Part shown: positions 60,613 to 64,000 of the stretch, in pieces
Position numbering within the stretch: position 1 is the stretch's first letter
Layout: each line of letters begins with the position of its first letter
Source of the DNA: Fuscovulum sp.
Lineage (GTDB): Bacteria; Pseudomonadota; Alphaproteobacteria; Rhodobacterales; Rhodobacteraceae
Assembly (NCBI GenBank): GCA_035192965.1
Contig: CP136571.1
Span: forward strand, 3,118,501-3,182,500
Length of the DNA stretch: 64,000 bases
Direction of reading: 5' to 3'
Translations under genes and position numbers: made by a program
Notes under the pieces: model-generated
What the model was told of the DNA's origin: nothing
Databases searched by the model: none
What the model saw: only the letters and a program-made list of their open reading frames with translations

Positions 60613-60927
60613 ATGTCCACCTTCGACGACCGCGAACGCGCATTCGAATCCAAATTCGCTCATGACGCCGACATGCAATTCCGCGCCGAAGCGCGCCGGA
60701 ACAAGCTGGTGGGTCTCTGGGCCGCGGGTCTGCTGGGCAAATCCGATGACGCCGCTGCCGAATACGCCATGAGCGTGGTGTCCGCCGATTTCGAAGAAGC
60801 CGGGATCGAGGATGTGGTCCGCAAGGTTGCCGCCGATCTGGCTGGCCATGCCAGCGCCGATGACGTGCGCGCAAAGATGACGGAATTGCTGCCGGTCGCC
60901 AAAGCGCAGCTTATGTCGGAACTCTAA
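60613..60927 (+). CDS. F1-ATPase inhibitor subunit zeta (DUF1476)
   Basis: A 104-residue, mainly helical protein of the DUF1476 family, the zeta subunit that blocks reverse rotation of alphaproteobacterial ATP synthase, first described in Paracoccus. Seen: the inhibitory N-terminus TFDDRERAFESKFAHDADMQFRAEARRNKL, then LWAAGLLGK and a four-helix core. It binds the F1 part in the cytoplasm. Monocistronic, with a GC hairpin and T run (60953-60974) after its stop. A lineage marker for alphaproteobacteria. Confidence 0.95.
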   Translation: MSTFDDRERAFESKFAHDADMQFRAEARRNKLVGLWAAGLLGKSDDAAAEYAMSVVSADFEEAGIEDVVRKVAADLAGHASADDVRAKMTELLPVAKAQLMSEL

Positions 60928-60952
60928 GGTCACCTTCGCGCCGCTGACAATC

Positions 60953-60974
60953 GGCACCCTGCGGGGTGTCTTTT
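60953..60974 (+). terminator. Rho-independent terminator after the zeta gene
   Basis: A seven-pair stem with one G-U (60953-60959 with 60964-60970, 4-nt loop) is followed immediately by TTTT (60971-60974), 25 bases after the stop codon. Confidence 0.8.
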
Positions 60975-61107
60975 GCAATAGACCGTGACGATCCCTGCAT
61001 TCGCTTCAAGATCATCATGCGCAATATCGAATTGCCTCACCCCTGCCCCGCATGGCAGACCGGGGCAAAGCGGGCGACAGTCCCGAACCCCAAAGAGGTA
61101 TCCCTTC

Positions 61108-62124
61108 ATGGCCGACGCGCTGACCGAGCTTCTTTCCACCCGTGACTGGCTGCTGGCCGATGGTGCCACCGGAACCAACCTGTTCAACATGGGCCTCTCT
61201 TCGGGCGAGCCTCCGGAATTCTGGAACGTGGATGAACCCGACAACATCCGCAAACTCTATCGCGGCGCGGTCGAGGCGGGGTCGGACATCTTTCTCACCA
61301 ACACATTCGGCGGAAATGCCGCACGGCTGAAGCTGCACAATGCGCAGGGCCGCGTGCGCGAACTCAACCGCGTGGGCGTGGAACTTGGCCGCGAAATCGC
61401 CGATGCGTCGGGCCGCAAGGTCGTGGTGGCAGGCTCCGTCGGCCCCACGGGCGAAATCTTTGAACCCATGGGAACTCTCACCCACAAAGACGCGGTCGAG
61501 ATGTTCCATGAACAGATGGAAGGCATGAAAGAGGGCGGCGTCGATGTCCTCTGGATCGAAACCATCTCCGCCCCAGAAGAATACCGCGCCGCGGCCGAGG
61601 CCGCGAAGCTTGCAGGCCTGTCCTGGTGCGGCACCATGAGCTTTGACACGGCGGGGCGCACCATGATGGGCGTCACCTCCGCCGCGCTTGCCGAACTGGT
61701 TGAAAAGCTCCCCAACCCGCCCATCGCCTTTGGCGCGAATTGCGGCGTCGGCGCGTCCGATCTGATGCGCACGGTTCTGGGCTTTGCCTCTACCGGAACG
61801 GAACGCCCGATCATCGCCAAGGGCAATGCGGGCATCCCGAAATACCATGACGGGCATATCCATTACGATGGCACCCCGGAACTGATGGCAGAATATGCGG
61901 TGCTGGCCCGCGATGCAGGCGTGCGGATCATCGGCGGCTGCTGCGGCACCATGCCCGAACACCTGCGCGCCATGCGCGCGGCACTGGAAAGCACCCCGCG
62001 CGGCCCGCATCCGACGCTGGACCTGATCTCGGAAAAGCTGGGCGGCTTCTCCTCCACGTCCGATGGCACCGGCGATGATGCAGGCGCCCCCCGCCGCGAA
62101 CGCCGTGGCGGCCGCCGCGGCTGA
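61108..62124 (+). CDS. Betaine-homocysteine S-methyltransferase
   Basis: A 338-residue zinc-dependent methyltransferase with a TIM barrel. Zinc ligands: Cys212 in GANCGVG and the Cys278-Cys279 pair in GGCCGT. Other family marks are LLADGATGTNLFNMG, LTNTFGGNAARL and GSVGPTGE. It makes methionine from homocysteine with betaine or a related methyl donor; the single-domain form resembles bacterial Bmt more than MetH. ATG 61108 has an AGAGG ribosome binding site. The C-terminus ends in an Arg/Gly-rich tail. I looked for a SAM or SAH riboswitch before it and found none. Confidence 0.9.
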   Translation: MADALTELLSTRDWLLADGATGTNLFNMGLSSGEPPEFWNVDEPDNIRKLYRGAVEAGSDIFLTNTFGGNAARLKLHNAQGRVRELNRVGVELGREIADASGRKVVVAGSVGPTGEIFEPMGTLTHKDAVEMFHEQMEGMKEGGVDVLWIETISAPEEYRAAAEAAKLAGLSWCGTMSFDTAGRTMMGVTSAALAELVEKLPNPPIAFGANCGVGASDLMRTVLGFASTGTERPIIAKGNAGIPKYHDGHIHYDGTPELMAEYAVLARDAGVRIIGGCCGTMPEHLRAMRAALESTPRGPHPTLDLISEKLGGFSSTSDGTGDDAGAPRRERRGGRRG

Positions 62125-62136
62125 CCTGCAATGTGT

Positions 62137-62154
62137 GGGGGGCAACCGCCCCCC
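62137..62154 (+). terminator. GC hairpin after the methyltransferase gene
   Basis: A perfect 7-bp stem (62137-62143 with 62148-62154, 4-nt loop) 12 bases after the stop. No T run follows, so it may be a weak or Rho-assisted terminator. Confidence 0.45.
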
Positions 62155-62235
62155 GCGCGCCCCCCTGACAGGCCTTGCACCCTGCCCCTGCCCCGCATAA
62201 GAAGCGCGCGGAAATCGGGCCTTGCGGGGGAAACC

Positions 62236-63495
62236 ATGCCGCTTCTCGTGATGAAATTCGGCGGCACCTCGGTGGCCGACCTCGCGCGCATCGAAAACGC
62301 TGCGAAAAAGGTCGAGAAAGAGGTCGCCCGCGGCTATGACGTCATTGTCATCGTCTCGGCCATGTCGGGCGAGACGAACCGCCTTGTCGGCTATGTCGAA
62401 GGCACGTCCAAACTTTACGACGCCCGCGAATATGATGCTGTCGTTGCCAGCGGCGAAAATGTCACCGCCGGGCTGATGGCCCTGCGGCTTCAGGAAATGG
62501 GTATCCCCGCGCGGTCCTGGCAGGGTTGGCAGGTGCCGATCCAGACCACCGCGCAGCATGGGTCGGCCCGCTTCGTGGACATCCCCCGCGCCAATATCGA
62601 CGCGAAGTTCGCCGAAGGCTTCAAAGTGGCCGTCGTAGCGGGCTTTCAGGGCGTCTCGGCAGAAGGCCGCGTCACCACCTTGGGCCGGGGCGGCAGCGAC
62701 ACCACCGCCGTCGCCTTCGCCGCCGCTTTCGGGGCAGAACGCTGCGACATCTACACCGATGTCGACGGCGTCTACACCACCGACCCCCGCGTCAGCAGCA
62801 AGGCCCGCAAGCTCGACAAGATCGCCTTCGAGGAAATGCTGGAATTGGCCTCGCTCGGGGCCAAGGTGCTGCAAACCCGCTCTGTCGAATTGGCGATGCG
62901 CTACAAGGTGCGCCTGCGCGTGCTGTCATCCTTTGAAGATACCGACGAGACCTCGGGAACCCTGGTCTGCGACGAGGAGGAAATCATGGAATCGAAAGTC
63001 GTCTCTGGCGTCGCCTTTTCCCGCGAAGAGGCAAAGATCACCCTCTTCACCATCGAAGACCGCCCCGGCGTGGCCAGCGCCATCTTCGGCCCGCTGGCCG
63101 ATGCAGGCGTGAACGTCGACATGATCGTTCAGAACATCAGCGAAAAGGATTATGACGACGCCCATCCCGGCGCTGTCACTGACATGACCTTTTCCTGCCC
63201 GATCAATCAGGTGGACCGCGCCAAAAAGGCGATGGAAGACGCCAAGGCCGAAGGCAAGATCAACTATGACGAATTGATCGTCGATACCGACGTGGCAAAG
63301 GTCTCGGTCGTGGGCATCGGGATGCGCTCGCACACAGGCGTTGCCGCCCGCATGTTCGCGGCCCTCTCGGCCGAGAATATCAACATCAAGGTGATCTCCA
63401 CCTCCGAGATCAAGATCTCAGTCCTGATCGACCGCAAATACATGGAACTTGCCGTGCAGGCCCTGCACGACGTGTTCGAACTCGACAAAGGTTAA
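62236..63495 (+). CDS. lysC: Aspartate kinase
   Basis: A 419-residue aspartokinase, the first step of lysine, threonine and methionine biosynthesis. N-terminal kinase domain with MKFGGTSVAD (about 6-15), VVASGENVTAGLM, GRGGSDTTAVAFAAAF and the TDVDGVYTTDPR segment; C-terminal regulatory part (about 270-410) with two ACT domains, including FTIEDRPGVASAIFGPLADAGVNVDMI and VSVVGIGMRSHTGVAARMFAAL. Allosteric inhibition by lysine and threonine is typical. ATG 62236 has a GCGGGGG ribosome binding site. A hairpin terminator follows (63584-63611). Confidence 0.96.
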   Translation: MPLLVMKFGGTSVADLARIENAAKKVEKEVARGYDVIVIVSAMSGETNRLVGYVEGTSKLYDAREYDAVVASGENVTAGLMALRLQEMGIPARSWQGWQVPIQTTAQHGSARFVDIPRANIDAKFAEGFKVAVVAGFQGVSAEGRVTTLGRGGSDTTAVAFAAAFGAERCDIYTDVDGVYTTDPRVSSKARKLDKIAFEEMLELASLGAKVLQTRSVELAMRYKVRLRVLSSFEDTDETSGTLVCDEEEIMESKVVSGVAFSREEAKITLFTIEDRPGVASAIFGPLADAGVNVDMIVQNISEKDYDDAHPGAVTDMTFSCPINQVDRAKKAMEDAKAEGKINYDELIVDTDVAKVSVVGIGMRSHTGVAARMFAALSAENINIKVISTSEIKISVLIDRKYMELAVQALHDVFELDKG

Positions 63496-63583
63496 AACCG
63501 GGGGCTCAAACCCGGCTGAAACGGACAAGGACTCGCCTCTTTTTCAGGCGTCTCACCCCGGCCTGACACACCCGCATGACCCT

Positions 63584-63611
63584 CCCCCCGGCCCGCACCG
63601 CCGGGGGGTTT
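63584..63611 (+). terminator. Terminator after aspartate kinase
   Basis: A perfect 9-bp GC stem (63584-63592 with 63600-63608, 7-nt loop) is followed by TTT. It lies about 90 bases after the stop and about 50 bases before the next gene. Confidence 0.7.
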
Positions 63612-63661
63612 CCATTTCCCCCGGCCCTGTGCTCTATAAGGGGCAAGAGGGACACCCCGTG

Positions 63662-64000
63662 ATGCCAGAACGGACCGAAAGCGAAAGCCGCAAACTCCTG
63701 CGCCGGTTGCGCGACACGCTTGCCACCACCGGCGGCGGGCAGGACAGGCTGGACCGCATCACCCATCTGATCGCGGATTCCATCGGCACAGAGGTCTGCT
63801 CAATCTACCTTTTCCGCGATCCCGAAACGCTGGAGCTTTGCGCTACCGAAGGGCTGAAGAAAGAGGCCGTCCACCAGACCCGCATGAAGCTGGGCGAAGG
63901 GCTGGTCGGTCGCGTCGCCCGCAACGGTTTGCCCATCAACACCGCCAATGCCCCGTCTGAGAAGGGCTTCCGCTACATGCCCGAAACGGGCGAGGAACTG
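63662..64000 (+). CDS. ptsP: PtsP-type phosphoenolpyruvate-protein phosphotransferase (3' end outside window)
   Basis: The visible 113 residues (ATG 63662, or GTG 63659) begin with a helical stretch (SESRKLLRRLRDTLA) and then a GAF domain: ITHLIADSIGTEVCSIYLFRD, LELCATEGLKKEAVHQTRMKLGEGLVGRVARNGLPINTANA. This is the N-terminus of enzyme I-Ntr, which starts the nitrogen-type phosphotransfer cascade. Position directly after lysC is conserved in many alphaproteobacteria. The catalytic domains are beyond the window, so the call rests on the GAF pattern and gene order. Confidence 0.88.
   Translation, partial: MPERTESESRKLLRRLRDTLATTGGGQDRLDRITHLIADSIGTEVCSIYLFRDPETLELCATEGLKKEAVHQTRMKLGEGLVGRVARNGLPINTANAPSEKGFRYMPETGEEL

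Noticed and set aside
60975..61107. SAM or SAH riboswitch before the methionine-synthesis gene
   Set aside because: No matching core or pseudoknot pattern was visible.
61015..62874. 619-codon open frame on the minus strand
   Set aside because: It runs antisense across the betaine-homocysteine methyltransferase and aspartate kinase genes, and its product is low-complexity and His/Gly/Ala-rich. Such long antisense frames are expected in GC-rich DNA.
1..64000. CRISPR array, insertion sequence or prophage
   Set aside because: No regularly spaced repeats, transposase, integrase or phage structural genes were found. Coding style is uniform along the window.

Overview
The window is GC-rich, densely coded DNA from an alphaproteobacterium, most likely a member of the Rhodobacteraceae. 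Evidence: an F1-ATPase zeta inhibitor gene divergent from purC, a PurS-type purine pathway, a DeoR-regulated rhamnose locus with an ABC transporter, many ABC and TRAP solute-binding proteins, and a PtsP-type GAF phosphotransferase at the right end. I see no insertion sequence, integrase, phage gene, CRISPR array or rRNA. There is one tRNA, tRNA-Thr(CGT). Assignments come from reading the sequence; no database search was run.

Layout. 1-2150: 3' part of an RND efflux pump gene. 2220-8169: a GntR regulator and DUF1330 gene divergent from an operon of DUF1185 protein, alpha/beta hydrolase, flavin reductase fused to a decayed Nudix-like domain, luciferase-type flavin monooxygenase and aldehyde dehydrogenase. 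This looks like a two-component oxygenase pathway of unknown substrate. 8524-11423: a vanadium haloperoxidase-type enzyme coupled to a secreted FG-GAP/UnbV protein. 11519-22158: a complete L-rhamnose locus, rhaRSTPQUK on the minus strand and rhaD-rhaA on the plus strand, around a phased operator. 22163-34745: an aromatic ring-cleavage island with a LysR regulator, two intradiol dioxygenases, a PcpA-type hydroquinone dioxygenase, an esterase, maleylacetate reductase, a Liv-type ABC importer, an NTF2-like exported protein and a phenol-type flavin monooxygenase. Its products converge on maleylacetate and 3-oxoadipate.

35010-38674: a compact operon with a photolyase-like protein whose domains appear to be in reversed order, a renalase-like flavoprotein, an MddA/NnrU-like membrane methyltransferase and a UbiG-like methyltransferase. 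38678-46072: a sugar/cyclitol ABC importer, an IolI-like isomerase and a LacI regulator, divergent from a MocD-like di-iron oxygenase, a MocE-like Rieske ferredoxin and a PanB-like protein that lacks metal ligands. I read this as a candidate uptake and O-demethylation locus for methylated inositol-like compounds (rhizopine-like logic). 46251-52042: a flavin amine oxidase, a LolD/FtsX-type ABC pair, a CrtC/AttH lipocalin-like protein and a PNPOx-family protein. 52146-53036: a DMT transporter. 53256-57900: a TRAP transporter with a LysR regulator. 58048-64000: housekeeping genes (tRNA-Thr, zinc alcohol dehydrogenase, purS, purC, ATPase zeta subunit, betaine-homocysteine methyltransferase, aspartate kinase and the start of ptsP).

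The strongest candidates for something undescribed are the apparently permuted photolyase operon (35010-38674), the MocD/MocE/PanB-like module beside a cyclitol-type importer (38678-46072), the haloperoxidase/UnbV pair, and the flavin reductase-Nudix fusion operon.
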